Shown here: piece after piece, positions 32,225 to 32,991 of the stretch
Layout of the letters: every line of letters starts with the position of its first letter
Numbering within the stretch: the first letter of the stretch is position 1
Assembly: GCA_016293435.1 (NCBI GenBank)
Contig: JAEDEG010000021.1
Location: forward strand, 1 to 32,991
Origin: Clostridia bacterium
GTDB taxonomy: Bacteria > Bacillota > Clostridia > UMGS1810
Length of the DNA: 32,991 nucleotides
Direction: 5' to 3'
Notes under the pieces: generated by a model
Seen by the model: only the letters and a program-made list of their open reading frames with translations
What the model was told of the DNA's origin: nothing
The model's database searches: none
Translations under genes and position numbers: made by a program

Positions 32225-32991
32225 GTGGCAATAAACAGATATGACAAAGACGAGGAACTAAATGTAAGAGTCGATTTTTCATACTTTTCTATGCTAAAAA
32301 AGTATGCTGCTCCCCATGTCAAAACAATGATTAAGGTTGTTTTGATAATGTTTGCAACGGCTTTTCTGGAGCTTTTGCCTCCGTATTTTATAAGCATTGT
32401 GCTTGACAAATGTCTGCCTGAGAGCAACTATAAGCTTTTGATAATACTTGGTGTGCTGCTCTTGGTTGCCAATCTGCTTATATGGCTTTTTACACGGCTC
32501 AGACCGCTCATAGCCCACTCGATGTCGATGGATATAATAAAAAATATACGTTCCGATTTGTTCAGACATATGCAGTATCTGCCGCTGTCATTTTTTGATT
32601 CAAGACCTCACGGCAAGATTCTTGTAAGGGTTGTAAACTATGTAAATACCATTTCCGGCCTTTTGGCCAATGGTATATTCGATATGATAACCAATGTATT
32701 TAAAATGTTTGTTATAATTGGTTTTATGCTTGCAATGGATGTACAGTTTACTCTTGTTTGTCTGGCGGGGCTGCCCATCTTTGCCGCAATACTCATACTC
32801 ATAAAAACCAAGCACAGACGTGCGTGGCAGAAATACAGTGCAAAGCAGAGTAATCTCAATGCATATATTCAGGAAAGCATATCGGGAATGAAAATTACCC
32901 AGTCATTTGCAAGAGAAGAAGAAAATGCGCGGATTTTTGACGGACTTTGTGAAGAATCAAAACGCTATTGGATGAAGTCGATGTTTATCGG
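32225..32991 (+). CDS. ABC exporter half-transporter, subunit 2 (partial, cut by window edge)
   Basis: The frame is open from GTG 32225 to the end of the window, giving 255 residues so far. GGAGGTGA overlaps the previous stop and sits five bases before this GTG. The visible part is an exporter membrane domain: at least four hydrophobic segments (about 34-60, 70-90, 145-170 and 172-190), and the coupling-region pattern LPLSFFDSRPHGKILVRVVN. A later NAYIQESISGMKITQSFARE is typical of multidrug-type exporters. The ATPase domain lies beyond the edge. As partner of a subunit with Asp in place of the catalytic Glu, it is expected to carry the complete catalytic Glu; this is a prediction. Confidence 0.9.
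   Translation, partial: MAINRYDKDEELNVRVDFSYFSMLKKYAAPHVKTMIKVVLIMFATAFLELLPPYFISIVLDKCLPESNYKLLIILGVLLLVANLLIWLFTRLRPLIAHSMSMDIIKNIRSDLFRHMQYLPLSFFDSRPHGKILVRVVNYVNTISGLLANGIFDMITNVFKMFVIIGFMLAMDVQFTLVCLAGLPIFAAILILIKTKHRRAWQKYSAKQSNLNAYIQESISGMKITQSFAREEENARIFDGLCEESKRYWMKSMFI

Noticed and set aside
1..32991. CRISPR array, tRNA or rRNA genes, prophage or toxin-antitoxin module
   Set aside because: No regularly spaced repeats, no conserved rRNA blocks, no tRNA T-arm motif in context, and no phage or toxin-antitoxin proteins among the reading frames.

Overview
This is an AT-rich segment of a low-GC, probably spore-forming Firmicute, most likely a Clostridia/Oscillospirales-type gut bacterium, and it holds the chromosomal replication origin. 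The evidence is the block dnaA-oriC-dnaN-yaaA-recF-remB-gyrB-gyrA, a parA/parB pair with two parS-like sites, a BofA-type sporulation gene, strong GGAGG-type ribosome binding sites and the Gram-positive ftsEX/M23/CtpA division cluster. I saw no tRNA, rRNA, CRISPR array or intact insertion sequence.

Layout. (1) 1-2048: an accessory-looking left edge with a secreted cohesin-like protein, a long structured leader, and a 45-codon ORF of unknown function behind a near-consensus promoter. (2) 2049-8905, all minus strand: a ROK repressor, CtpA-type protease, a coiled-coil M23 murein hydrolase, ftsX, ftsE and a CdaR/PucR-type regulator. Read from the promoter at about 8950, regulator-ftsE-ftsX-hydrolase-protease looks like one envelope/division operon. 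(3) 9128-9397: bofA on the plus strand, overlapping the 3' end of a DUF2207 membrane protein. (4) 9387-19181, minus strand: the replication-initiation block. The dnaA-dnaN spacer carries a DnaA-box cluster, six uninterrupted DnaA-trio units and an AT-rich unwinding region. (5) 19402-23908, minus strand: dprA-topA-trmFO, ending in a terminator whose arm also supplies the -35 box of the dnaA promoter. (6) 24232-26286: an EF-G-2-like translational GTPase on the plus strand, separated from serS by two facing terminators. (7) 26412-29977, minus strand: parA, parB, a small membrane coiled-coil protein and serS, with parS-like sites on both sides of parAB. (8) 30432-end: the two halves of a heterodimeric ABC exporter; the second is cut by the window edge.

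Most of the window is core machinery. The least ordinary items are an FtsX whose extracellular domain is duplicated in tandem, a textbook-clean DnaA-trio origin, the shared terminator/promoter before dnaA, a cluster of three palindromes splitting gyrB from gyrA, and the unexplained small ORF and structured leader at the left edge. I did not find a clearly new multi-gene system. All calls come from reading the sequence; no database search was possible.
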